Positions 19,624-28,900 of a DNA stretch of 64,000 bases are shown here, one piece after another. The stretch's first letter is position 1, and the number at the start of each line of letters is the position of its first letter. A model generated the notes under the pieces. The model had not been told where the DNA came from and did no database searches. It worked only from the letters and a program-made list of their open reading frames with translations. Position numbers and translations under genes: made by a program. The stretch spans positions 1 to 64,000 of the forward strand of contig DYKH01000012.1 of NCBI GenBank assembly GCA_020722685.1, read 5' to 3'. Source of the stretch: Caldithrix sp. (lineage in GTDB: Bacteria; KSB1; UBA2214; DYKH01).

Positions 19624-20175
19624 TCAATCCATAACATAAATGGCCGGCAGGTTGCGCAGTATTTGTTTATGGTCTAAGCCATAGCCAACGACGAATTCGT
19701 TAGGAATTTCAAAGCCTACATAATCGATGCTAAAATCGACTTTGGCTTTGTCTTTCTTTAGCAACAGCGAAACGAATCTGAGGGAAGCCGGTTTCAATTC
19801 GGATATCCTACGCTCCAGGAACCTCACCGAGAGACCGGTATCGACAATATCCTCTACTACCAGGATGTGCCTGCCGTGGACGTCCGCATTAATGTCTTTG
19901 AGTATTTGTACCCGTCCTGAAGAGATGGTTGCATCCCCATAGCTCGAGACCTTGATGAAATCCACTTCCAAATCGATTTCCACGTAGCGGATGAGATCGG
20001 CCATAAAAATAAAACCCCCGTTCAAGACGCCGATCATGATGGGATTCTTATCGCGGTAATCGTCAGTGATCAGTTTTCCCAACTCTTGGGTACGGGCACA
20101 AATCTGCTCGCGTGTCAACAGCACTCGAAACTTGCCGTCGTAGACGACTTTTTCAAATTCGGTTCGCTGAATCAA
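19624..20175 (-). CDS. hpt: hypoxanthine (guanine) phosphoribosyltransferase
   Basis: This 183-residue cytoplasmic purine-salvage enzyme converts hypoxanthine or guanine plus PRPP to IMP or GMP. The PRPP-binding loop VVEDIVDTGLS, the GVLNGGFIFMADL segment and the KVSSYGD flexible loop are all present, and the length is normal. The start overlaps the end of tilS by 23 bases, so the two are likely translationally coupled. In several bacteria the product also contacts TilS or FtsH; nothing here tests that. Confidence 0.95.
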   Translation of the reverse strand: MIQRTEFEKVVYDGKFRVLLTREQICARTQELGKLITDDYRDKNPIMIGVLNGGFIFMADLIRYVEIDLEVDFIKVSSYGDATISSGRVQILKDINADVHGRHILVVEDIVDTGLSVRFLERRISELKPASLRFVSLLLKKDKAKVDFSIDYVGFEIPNEFVVGYGLDHKQILRNLPAIYVMD

Positions 20176-21565
20176 GTTCCTTGCTCAATGCCAGTCTAAA
20201 AATCCGTTTGGATGAATCAGTCACCTTGTACCGATCATCCAGGCGGTAACCGCAAATCCAGACGATTCCGGAGCCACACTCCAGAATCGGAACACTGTCA
20301 CGCAGGTAAAATGGTACTTTTTCGTCGACAAAAAAATCGGAAAGCTTCTTGCTGCCTTTGAGATTTAAGGGATGAAAACGGTCTCCTGCTCTGAAGGTTC
20401 GCACGCACACCGGCCCTCCCATCAAGTCCGCATCAATCCACTCGATGTTTGGATCACGCTGAAAAAGCACCTGCTCTAACGGTTTGGATTCTGCCTTTAT
20501 TTCAAGGACAAGTCCCTGCCAGAGGTTGTATTTGCCGGGCATTTCCGTAATTTCGATTCTGTGGATGGCTCTTTTGGCTTTGCTCAAAACAAGCGCGTCA
20601 GAGCTCAACCGCATCGTGAGTCCGCTGTCAAGCTTGATTTCTTTACCCGGACGGCGATTTCGCAGCAATTGGACCATGCGATCCGTCGTCTGAAAATCCA
20701 ACCTTCTGGGGTCGTCGCCAAGCACGTCCAAAGCATGACGTAAGATGTAATTTTGCAGCGGGGTAAAATACGCCAAAAAGGCTATAATATCAAGAACAAT
20801 TTTGTCCGCATCCTGATATCGCAAGCACTTCAAATACGCCGTTCGTCCTTGCTCCCGCAAAAAAGCATCGACCTCCATCATGATAGCGCCGAGGTGATTC
20901 AGCGCCGCCACCACCTTTGGATTGAAATCCTTTTTGATCTGCGGAAGCAACAGGTGGCGAATACGATTGCGTTTGTAGGACAAATCGTCGTTGGAGGAGT
21001 CATACCGGAAGTGCAAGCCAAACTCATCGGCATGCGCCATAATCTGGCGGCGGCTGGCGAACAACAGCGGACGGATGTATTTGCCCCTGCGGATGGGGAT
21101 GCCGGTCAGTCCGGCCACCCCTGTTCCGCGCATAACGCGGTCAAGGATGGTTTCGGCTTGATCGTCGGCAGTGTGGCCGAACGCAATCCGTTGGCAGTCA
21201 TTTTCTGCTGCCACCCGATCTAAGAACTGATATCGCAGTTCTCTCGCACCCATCTCGATGCTTAGCTTGTTCGCCTGACTGTATTCGGCGACGTCTTGCG
21301 CCTCTGTAAAAACGGGGGTCTGCATTTCCGCGCAGATGGTCTTGACGAATTGTTCATCCTCATCCGACTCTTCGCCGCGGAGCCGGTGATTAAAGTGGGC
21401 CACACAAAGCTCCAGTTGCCATTCCGGGCAAAGGCGGCGCAGCAAGTCCAGAAGCACGACGGAATCGACCCCGCCCGACACCGCGACAAGAATCCGGTCG
21501 CCAGGTTGTATCAAGGCATGTTTGCGACAGAACTCTGCGAGAGATTTTGTCAAATCGGTTGCCAT
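20153..21565 (-). CDS. tilS: tRNA(Ile)-lysidine synthetase
   Basis: This 470-residue enzyme modifies cytidine-34 of the CAU-anticodon isoleucine tRNA to lysidine, so that it reads AUA. The N-terminal PP-loop ATPase motif SGGVDS (near residue 30) is intact and is followed by the HFNHRLRG and FGHTADDQAETILDRVMRGTG signatures. Helical and C-terminal TilS domains complete the protein. The gene leads the tilS-hpt-ftsH-TPR-folP-cdaA series and has a good promoter about 135 bases upstream. Confidence 0.96.
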   Translation of the reverse strand: MATDLTKSLAEFCRKHALIQPGDRILVAVSGGVDSVVLLDLLRRLCPEWQLELCVAHFNHRLRGEESDEDEQFVKTICAEMQTPVFTEAQDVAEYSQANKLSIEMGARELRYQFLDRVAAENDCQRIAFGHTADDQAETILDRVMRGTGVAGLTGIPIRRGKYIRPLLFASRRQIMAHADEFGLHFRYDSSNDDLSYKRNRIRHLLLPQIKKDFNPKVVAALNHLGAIMMEVDAFLREQGRTAYLKCLRYQDADKIVLDIIAFLAYFTPLQNYILRHALDVLGDDPRRLDFQTTDRMVQLLRNRRPGKEIKLDSGLTMRLSSDALVLSKAKRAIHRIEITEMPGKYNLWQGLVLEIKAESKPLEQVLFQRDPNIEWIDADLMGGPVCVRTFRAGDRFHPLNLKGSKKLSDFFVDEKVPFYLRDSVPILECGSGIVWICGYRLDDRYKVTDSSKRIFRLALSKELDSANRI

Positions 21566-21700
21566 CCTCTAAAGTGCGTAGTTGAAAGTTCTCCAAGATA
21601 GCCTTGCCGAGGAACCCGTTTTTTGAATGTCGTTCGGCTGCTCGTCAAAATGATTGGAGCAAAGGCAATCACGCGTTGCCGATGGTGAAAGTGTAAGGTG

Positions 21701-21729
21701 AATATAAAGAATTCAAACCTTGCTGACAA
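21701..21729 (-). promoter_or_regulatory. sigma-70-type promoter of the tilS operon
   Basis: On the minus strand TTGTCA (21724-21729) and TATATT (21701-21706) are spaced by 17 bases, about 135 bases upstream of the tilS start. Confidence 0.6.
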
Positions 21730-21822
21730 CTGTTAATTGTCCCCAAAGCGGCGGATAGTCCAAAGTGCCATAGAGGATTTTGGACGAATTAGCCCGCGAC
21801 CTAATTTCGGGGTAAATAAGTA

Positions 21823-21850
21823 TTGACTTTTATCAGAAAAAATGTAAATT
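21823..21850 (+). promoter_or_regulatory. sigma-70-type promoter of the lipoprotein gene
   Basis: TTGACT (21823-21828) and TAAATT (21845-21850) are spaced by 16 bases in an A/T-rich stretch. They face the lipoprotein gene at 22034. Confidence 0.5.
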
Positions 21851-22033
21851 ATGCCGTTTTTGAAAAATGAAATTAAAGCAAAGTGGGAGGATTAGCTTTC
21901 TGTTATTTTTGACAGATAGCTCCGGTTCGATCGAAACGACAAGGCTTGTAAGAGCAAGAGATTCCAAAAACGTACACTGCACGATAGTACTCGTGCTTTA
22001 ATTTTATCTACTAATTGTAAGGAGGATACCTTA

Positions 22034-22651
22034 ATGAAAGCTAAACAGGTGGTCGCAATCTTAGCCATCGTCATCGCTCTGTCGATGATGGTGGGCTGCG
22101 CAAAAGTACCACAGGCAGACGTGGATGCTGCCAAGGCAGCACTGGATGCAGCAAAAGCCGCTGAGGCTGATCGCTACGTACCCGCTCAATACAACGCCGT
22201 AAAGGATTCTGTTGATGCAGCGATGGCAGAAATAGAGCGTCAAAATTCCAAATTCGCTCTTTTCCGTAGCTATGGCAAGGCTCAAAAGAAGCTGCAAGAA
22301 GCCGCAACCGCAGCAAACGCTGCCAAAGATGCTGCCGCGACTGAAAAGGAAAAGGTCCGCGCCGAAGCCCAGGATTTGATCAGCAAAGCACAAGCAGCCG
22401 TTGAAGAAGCCAAAAAGTTGATGAAGAAGGCGCCGAGAGGTAAGGAAGGTCGTGCTGCGCTGGAAGCCATTCAGAGCGATCTCACCATGGTGGAAACCTC
22501 TTTGACGGAAGCCAATACCGCATTGACCAACGGCGACGCGCTGACCGCACGTGACAAGGCAAAAGCAGGGTTGGAGAAGGTTAATTCCATCAACCAAGAA
22601 TTGCAGGATGCGATTGCCAAGAAGGCCGGTTATTCCAAAAGAGCCAAGTAA
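22034..22651 (+). CDS. Ala/Lys-rich helical lipoprotein (DUF4398-like) with C-terminal lysine
   Basis: This 205-residue outer-envelope lipoprotein has a textbook signal with lipobox MVGC (Cys22); the residue after Cys is Ala, compatible with outer-membrane sorting. The mature part is almost wholly helical and rich in Ala, Lys and Glu. It begins with a DUF4398-like helical hairpin (about 28-100), followed by coiled-coil segments to the end. The last residues, GYSKRAK, end in a free lysine, as in Braun's lipoprotein (which ends YRK). The start has an ideal AAGGAGG seven to eight bases upstream, and the gene has its own promoter and terminator, suggesting high expression. L,D-transpeptidase genes follow. 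I infer that it may be cross-linked to peptidoglycan. Membership of DUF4398 is from pattern only. Confidence 0.85.
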   Translation: MKAKQVVAILAIVIALSMMVGCAKVPQADVDAAKAALDAAKAAEADRYVPAQYNAVKDSVDAAMAEIERQNSKFALFRSYGKAQKKLQEAATAANAAKDAAATEKEKVRAEAQDLISKAQAAVEEAKKLMKKAPRGKEGRAALEAIQSDLTMVETSLTEANTALTNGDALTARDKAKAGLEKVNSINQELQDAIAKKAGYSKRAK

Positions 22652-22670
22652 TCGGTAGGTTTAGTCTCAT

Positions 22671-22741
22671 AAAAACCTCGATCCGCGTCGACGAGCGCAT
22701 CAACCAATGCGCTTTCTCTTCGCAGATCGGGGTTTTTCTTT
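22671..22741 (+). terminator. intrinsic terminator after the lipoprotein gene
   Basis: The outer arms AAAAACCTCGATC (22671-22683) and GATCGGGGTTTTT (22725-22737) pair over 13 positions with one wobble. A smaller GCGCAT/ATGCGC hairpin sits between them. The T-run follows directly. Confidence 0.75.
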
Positions 22742-22869
22742 GTCTTTTCCCTCTCTTACAAGTTTTGTCCGCAGAATTCAAACCTTGCGCTTACATCTTG
22801 TCGAAATAAAAATCACCGTTATGAAATCCTTCGTGGTCGATCACTTGCTTTAGGAGCCCTGGCTTTTGC

Positions 22870-24168
22870 ATGCAGAAATACTTTGCCCGTACGAAATGCA
22901 AATGGATTTTAGTAGATGACCGGGTTACGCCCGGAAACCTGAGCCAGACGATCAGACGTGAGAAGCTGCAACAACTCTGGAATAGGCTTGCGGGCTTTCG
23001 TCTTCCTGAATGGGTGTTGTGGCTCAATGTGGTTATTTTTCCCGTTCTGCTGGTGCTTTTCTTGTTGGTTGAAATAGCACCCAAGCCGCCTGCTGTTAAG
23101 TTTGAACAAGCGCTCAAAGCCCTGAGCGACGCGAGGAGCACAGAGTCGAGCGTTTACGCCTCTGAGTTATTAAAGGCAGCCGAGCTGTGCTGGAACAAAG
23201 CGCTGATCGCTTGGCGAAAGGAAAACGATAGATTCTTTCTGGTGCGGGATTTTCGGGTAGCACAGTACCTAGCCGAATCGGCTGCGCAGCTCGCGCGGGA
23301 ATCGGCAAGCAAGTCCAAAGTCAATAAGGAATCTGCAAAGCAGATCGCCGGCGCACAAATCGCCTTCTTGAAGAAACAGGTGGAGGAGTTTAAATCGCAA
23401 TACGATCATTTGCCGGTCGATAATGTGTCGAGGCAAGAGTTTGCCAAAGGTGAGCTCAAGCTAAAGGAAAGCGAATACGCATTCGTTCGCAGGGACTATC
23501 GGCGCGCCGTCGACAAGTCAAAAGAAGCGGCATTTTTTATAGAGAATGCCGGGGCCAGCGTTACCGAGAGTATGAAAAGCTATTTTGACAATCTGCCCAA
23601 GTGGCAACGATGGGTGAAGGAAACCATTGCCTGGTCGGAAAGTTCGGACTCGGTGGCCTTTATAGTCGATAAAATGGCGCACCTTCTTCAGGTGTACCAG
23701 GGCGGCAAGAAGGTTGCCCAGTATTCCATTGAGCTCGGCGCCCAATGGTTAGGTCCAAAGTTGCAGAGAGGGGACAAGGCAACGCCGGAAGGCCGATATC
23801 GCATCAAGAAGAAAAAAGGCGAAGGACAATCGAAATACTACAAAGCGCTGGAAATAGATTATCCTAACGGCGCGGACTTGGAAAAATTCCGATTGGCCAA
23901 ACAGAATGGTAACGTGCCGGCCTCCGCACATATCGGTGGCCTGATTGAGATTCACGGGGACGGCGGTAAAGGGGCAAATTGGACCTCCGGTTGCGTGGCG
24001 CTCAGAAACGAGGAGATGGATGCAATATTCGACCTTGCTACCATCGGCACTCCGGTGACGATTGTAGGCTCGCAAAGGGCCCTATCTTATGGGAACGAAA
24101 ACGGGGGAGGCTCAGCCAGAGCAGCCAAGTCCGCGCGAAACAGACAATCCGAGAGTCATTCGAAATAG
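22870..24168 (+). CDS. membrane-anchored L,D-transpeptidase with DUF4398-like helical domain
   Basis: This 432-residue protein has one membrane helix (about 47-67, WVLWLNVVIFPVLLVLFLLV), which leaves most of it in the periplasm. Residues about 75-150 form a helical region whose pattern of conserved positions (AL.A......Y....L.AA, then N..F.L.R.F..A..LAE.A) matches the lipoprotein encoded just upstream. A further coiled region leads to a YkuD catalytic domain (about 255-405) with IHG at His362 and the TSGCVALRN motif, whose nucleophile is Cys375. Family knowledge: such enzymes form 3-3 cross-links in peptidoglycan or attach lipoproteins through a C-terminal lysine. A basic, Ser/Gly-rich tail (about 405-432) follows. 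The start is weakly supported (AGGAG 12 bases upstream). The next gene begins 19 bases downstream. Confidence 0.88.
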   Translation: MQKYFARTKCKWILVDDRVTPGNLSQTIRREKLQQLWNRLAGFRLPEWVLWLNVVIFPVLLVLFLLVEIAPKPPAVKFEQALKALSDARSTESSVYASELLKAAELCWNKALIAWRKENDRFFLVRDFRVAQYLAESAAQLARESASKSKVNKESAKQIAGAQIAFLKKQVEEFKSQYDHLPVDNVSRQEFAKGELKLKESEYAFVRRDYRRAVDKSKEAAFFIENAGASVTESMKSYFDNLPKWQRWVKETIAWSESSDSVAFIVDKMAHLLQVYQGGKKVAQYSIELGAQWLGPKLQRGDKATPEGRYRIKKKKGEGQSKYYKALEIDYPNGADLEKFRLAKQNGNVPASAHIGGLIEIHGDGGKGANWTSGCVALRNEEMDAIFDLATIGTPVTIVGSQRALSYGNENGGGSARAAKSARNRQSESHSK

Positions 24169-24187
24169 CCAAATCTTCACATAGATA

Positions 24188-24997
24188 ATGAATAGCGAAT
24201 CGATAACATTTCCGTCTGCATTCCAGAATTCATCGAAAAACGACCAATCCGCTGAAAGTTCCGGGGCAGAGTCGGCAAACCCGACGACTGCGAGCATAGA
24301 GCAGCATGAGGCTGAACGCAGCGCGGCACCGTCTGCCTTCAAGGCAACGGTTATCGGCTTTTGTTTGGGACTGGCCCTGTCAACTGTCATCTTGTTCACC
24401 GCCCCTATCCTTCGGGAGTGGACTTTTTCCATTCTCCCGTACGTCAAGGCCGCGGTGACAAGCTATTCTGCCGATGCAAGTACTCTTCAACAGACTGTGC
24501 TGAAATTGAATAGGCGAGTATCCGCCCTGAAGAAAAAATACAATTCGTTGATGCCGAGAGAGCCCTATCTAATCGTGGATACCTCCGAAAACCGAATCAC
24601 CCTGATGTCGAAGGGGAAGATACAGCACCAAGGCATCTGTTCGACCGGAAGCTATGTTTTGCTCAAGGCGACCGATAATCGTCAGTGGATCTTCAAGACC
24701 CCCAGAGGCAGGTATCGCATTCTCGGCAAAGTCAAATATCCGGTTTGGCGCATGCCGGATTGGGCCTTTATCGAAGAAGGCCGGCCGGTGCCGCCACAGG
24801 AATCGCCGGAACGATACGAAGAGGGTGTCTTGGGAGAGTATGCCATGTCCTTTGGCGACGGCTATCTCATTCACGGGACTTTGTACAAGAGATTCTTGGG
24901 GATGCCGGTCACGCATGGCTGCGTTCGTCTCGATGACGAAGATCTGCGCAAAGTCTACCATGCGCTACATGTCGGCTCGGAGGTTTTCATCTATTAG
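24188..24997 (+). CDS. membrane-anchored L,D-transpeptidase (YkuD), second copy
   Basis: This 269-residue protein has a Ser/Ala-rich cytoplasmic tail, one membrane helix (about 53-75) and a short coiled coil (about 95-120). A compact YkuD domain (about 125-269) carries the complete active site: His229 (LIHGTLYK), His243 and Cys245 in VTHGCVRL. Unlike the preceding enzyme it lacks the DUF4398-like helical domain, and its catalytic loop is the canonical HGC form rather than SGC. The two are therefore ancient paralogues rather than a recent duplication. It starts 19 bases after the previous gene and is probably co-transcribed with it. Confidence 0.9.
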   Translation: MNSESITFPSAFQNSSKNDQSAESSGAESANPTTASIEQHEAERSAAPSAFKATVIGFCLGLALSTVILFTAPILREWTFSILPYVKAAVTSYSADASTLQQTVLKLNRRVSALKKKYNSLMPREPYLIVDTSENRITLMSKGKIQHQGICSTGSYVLLKATDNRQWIFKTPRGRYRILGKVKYPVWRMPDWAFIEEGRPVPPQESPERYEEGVLGEYAMSFGDGYLIHGTLYKRFLGMPVTHGCVRLDDEDLRKVYHALHVGSEVFIY

Positions 24998-25043
24998 CCC
25001 GCATGACGACCTTGCTGTCTAAATCTTCCACTCCCCCCACAAG

Positions 25044-25895
25044 ATGGTCTTGCCGATGAGAAATCAGGCATCGTTATTCAATCTCTATCGCGGCAACCGC
25101 AAGGCGAGAATTCTGTTTTTGCTTTCGCTTGTCTTGCCTGTTTTGGCAGTCTACCTTGCCGCGGTTTTTTTGCCGGGCTTGACCAATCCGTTTGAAGACC
25201 AGGCACCAACCAAAACCAATAACTATTCGGGGGTGACGGTTGCGGCAGACACGGTAGTGGAATCGCCGGAAGGGCAAAAATGGTTGCAGAGACTGGCTTC
25301 ACTGGAGAGAGAGGAAGCGTTTTGGACTGCGCAGTTGCAGTTGGCAAAAAAGGATTCCGTCAATCTGTTGCTCGATTTTTCCGACAGCGCAGCAGTATTG
25401 CAAATCAAAGGTGTGCCGGTGCGCGAGTGCAAAATGCACCGCTTCAACATCGGCTATGCCATCGGCCACTTGAAAGCGCGAGGTGGTCTGAATCAGTGGC
25501 TATCTTCCCCGTTCATCTTGCAGCGTGAATTTGCTACCATACCCAAAGCCCCCATACGCATTATGAATGCTCCGGCTGATACCATCGAAGCCAACGCGAC
25601 CAACAGCCAGGAAATCCCCCTGGAAAGAAACGATGTCCATTTTACCTTGGAGTTTGACCGCAATCTCACACTGACGGTCGAACAATTGCAGACGCCGACC
25701 TTTAAGGGTAGGCTGAAAAAAGCGGCGTATAACTTGCGCCGCAGCTTGATTTCTACCAAGGAAATATTGCTTTCCTTAAGTAAGCTAAAAATGCCCCATC
25801 AGCGAGTCTGGATCGAAATCGAGATCACCCGCGAAGACGCTAAAGCGATCTATCGCGCCCTGCCGAAAAAGGCCGGCTTGGTAATAAAGCTGTAG
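25044..25895 (+). CDS. membrane-anchored protein of the transpeptidase cluster, possible inactive YkuD relative
   Basis: This 283-residue protein has one N-terminal membrane helix (about 20-45) and a periplasmic remainder. After a short coiled segment, residues about 110-145 (LLLDFSDSAAVLQIKG...FNIG) resemble the first beta-hairpin of the two neighbouring YkuD domains (VDTSENRITLMSKGK..STG in the second). No HG or (S/H)GC motif follows, so any such domain would be non-catalytic. The rest is beta-rich with Arg/Lys-rich helices. The start is either ATG 25044 or ATG 25056; neither has a strong ribosome-binding site. It lies 46 bases after the second transpeptidase in the same direction. The function is unknown; a partner or regulator of the transpeptidases is a reasonable guess. 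Confidence 0.75.
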   Translation: MVLPMRNQASLFNLYRGNRKARILFLLSLVLPVLAVYLAAVFLPGLTNPFEDQAPTKTNNYSGVTVAADTVVESPEGQKWLQRLASLEREEAFWTAQLQLAKKDSVNLLLDFSDSAAVLQIKGVPVRECKMHRFNIGYAIGHLKARGGLNQWLSSPFILQREFATIPKAPIRIMNAPADTIEANATNSQEIPLERNDVHFTLEFDRNLTLTVEQLQTPTFKGRLKKAAYNLRRSLISTKEILLSLSKLKMPHQRVWIEIEITREDAKAIYRALPKKAGLVIKL

Positions 25896-25954
25896 CGATC
25901 CCCGACGCGCTGCGGCTACTGTTTCTACCTCCATCCTCGCTTTCAGTTTCGTTC

Positions 25955-28900
25955 TCACCACTCAAACTTCCACAGCAAATCAAAACCGCTGGTCTTCTCA
26001 TCGCCTTTGATGGCCTGCAAAAAGAGAAACCGGGTGATCTCATACTCGATGGCTACCTGTTCCGGCACCGCCTCATTGAACCGTCCAAAGTTGAACCGCC
26101 TTTGGTAGCTCAGGAACAAATCATTGGTGATGTATTTGCCGACGATAAAAGTTGCTTGCCTCCAGTTTTGTTCGCCTTGAAATTCTATGACGTCGAGGTT
26201 GAGCCTATTTTGCAGCGTACTGGAGATCTGCCCCAGTACCTGACTTGCCAGCGCCGCCGAAAAAGTGCTGCCGCCTAAGGCGACCGGCTGCTGGGCAAGA
26301 TTGGTTTTTTCGCCTTGGGTTAATTGATCAAAGGCCCGGCCAAAGACCAAGTAGGAAATGGCGTCGGTTTCCTCGATGGCGTTACCGTTCAGTGTGAACC
26401 GCAAATTGGGGGCGAGCATCCTCCCGGTAATAAACAATCGCAAATCGTCCTTATTGCCTTCCAAGCCGCGGAATAGGTGTTTGGCCTCGATATCGATTTC
26501 CGGGTCAAGGGTCGCACCGCCCTGAAAATGGAAGTTTCCCTTTTGCAAGTCAAAACGTTTGCCGTAGAGATCATAGGTTCCCCGCACCGTTTTTATGGAG
26601 CCGAACAGCTCAAAATCAGGGCCGTCTTTGACCAATTCCAGGTCGCCGGAAATTTCGATGTTCATCTCCGGGCTGCGCAGCCAGGTGTTTCTGGGAATGT
26701 TGAGCTTTAGGTTTCCCCGCAGATTTTCCAGCAGAGCATGATCGGCCTTGGCGACTTTTAACTGCTTTTCTTGGGTCGCGGATGCATCCTGCCGGTTCAG
26801 GGCCATGATCAGCATGGGCTGGGAGGGGCTTACCGCGCTTTCCGCAACATTGGCCAGCGCCGGTACGTTCAACCGGGAGCGCTGAACGATTACCGATCCG
26901 CCATATCTGAGAGTATCCAAGTCCCCGGAAAGCTGGGCTTCTCCCTTTAATACAACATTGAGCGCCGGTCCATCGGCAGCCAAAAAATTGTCGGCATAAA
27001 TTTTGAGCTTGATGTCATTCATTCCATTCTGGATTCCACCGCTATCGAGGGTGGCGACGCCGGACGCCTTTAAGGTGCCCTCTCCGCCCCTCATGCTAAA
27101 ACCGTTCAGAGAAACGCTGTTGCTATCCGCACCGATGGTGAATTTGATGTGGTGGTATCTAGCGCCATATCGCGGTACGGCGAAAGTGCCCTTCGTCACT
27201 TTGACGATCCCACTGAGACATGGCGACTCGAAGGTGTTACTGACCTCTATGTTGCATGCAAGATTCCCAGCAATCTCGCTTGCCTGCTCGCTAAAAGCTT
27301 GCAACAAGGACAGATCGAGCGAGTCAGCGGTGATGGTTATGCGAATGGGCTGATCGGTTGGCAGAGTATAGGTCGCAGCGGCCAAAGAGAGATTCATCGG
27401 CAAATTTCCGATTATTTTCAGACCCTGATGTTCGCTTCTATCTAAATACAACTCCAAGGTCGAGCGGCCATGACGGTAGTCAAGGATGCCGTTCAGACTC
27501 TTAAAGGCAAACTCATTGACGCACCCGCTATCGACGGAAACCGTGCCGGAGAAAATCAAGCTGTCCGCCGTGCCGCCCAACTTCGCGCTGGCATCGAGCG
27601 TTCCGGAAATTTTGATGGGATTCTTAAGTAGGGCAGAGATCAAGCTCAAATCAAAGCCGCCTATTTCGAGATGCAAGCCCTCCTGCCCCTGCAAACGCAA
27701 GGCGCCTTCGGTTTGGATATATTGCGTTCCCGAGGCCAGCCGCATGTTCTTCAATTCGTAATAGTCTTCCCCTAAGAGGACTTGCATGGAATCGGTGCCG
27801 CCGCGCCAATGCTGTCCTTGCAGGTTCAAGTCGGCAGAATGTATGAAGAGGCGCGGCAAAGCCTCATCCAAATAGGTCATATTGACTTGACCGTTGACGA
27901 GATTCGCTCGAGAAAAAGCCAAGCCGATGTCAGTGACGATATTGGTCGTGCTTGTTTCGACCCGCGCTGAATCAAACTCTACTTGTGAAATGCTGACTGT
28001 CTTCAACAGCGTGTTAGTCCGCCCGTGCATGCTATCCGGCGAATAGAAAAATTGCAGCGCTCCTCTTGCCGAATCGACTGCCACAAGATCGTAGATGATT
28101 TCCGTGAGCCGGTATTCTGCATCGACAAATAGGGAATCGCTCTTGCCGTAGATGCGGCCGCTCACAACCCCCTGTGCCTTCAGGCTGTCCGCCTCCAGTC
28201 GATTTTTAAGCCAGCTCGGCTCAAAAAGCCGCCCATCGAATGACAGGTGATTTTCAACCTTGACGTCGCCGCTCCCGTTCATGTTGACGGTGGCAGTTGG
28301 GCCAAATATCCGAAGCGTGTCAAAGATATAGCGACCGTTGCTCCAGCGCAATTGAGCCACGCCGGAATCGGCTTGAATGCCGGCCAAGTCGGACGGCAAA
28401 AGCCGGAGTCGAAATTCTGCTTGCATGTCCTTTGGGTCGAAGCCGGCTCCTTTGGCAGCGAACGTAAGGTCGATATCCGATTTCAGGGTGTCGTTCTGGG
28501 TCAAAGGTGCAAGGTTCAGATTCTCTAAAGAACCCTCAAGGTCGAAGGTTTGCGAGTCGTTCACATCGATTAATCGGGCCTCTACTGCGCCCGCGCCGAA
28601 GCTTGCTGCCACAGACAGCTTGCCGGCCAAGGCGCCTTTGTCATAGCTCGCCCGCAGATGCGCTTCTTTGGCAGAATACTCGGCGAATCTGAGATGATGA
28701 AGATCGGCGGAAATACCCATCTGGGCTTCCAGTAAATTCGATCCAGTGCCCTTCACCCGAATGTTGCCGTTGATGTGCGATTTAATCTCCGAGCGATTGA
28801 GCCAACGGCTTAGATCCAATTGTTCGATTTCTGCCTCGACTGAGAAACGCGGCATCCTCTGCAAATCTGCTACTGTTCCTACCGTCGTCAGCGCCTGCTC

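Larger units (their letters stand above)
21566..22033. other. divergent promoter region
   Basis: This 468-base intergenic region separates the leftward tilS operon from the rightward lipoprotein gene and contains no gene. Recognisable promoters face both ways (listed separately). The lipoprotein transcript would have a leader of about 175 nt; I see no clear riboswitch fold in it. Confidence 0.5.

Noticed and set aside
21708..22788. 16-base repeat AGAATTCAAACCTTGC at 21708-21723 and 22773-22788
   Set aside because: A match of this length is near chance expectation for a window of this size, and the two contexts are unrelated.
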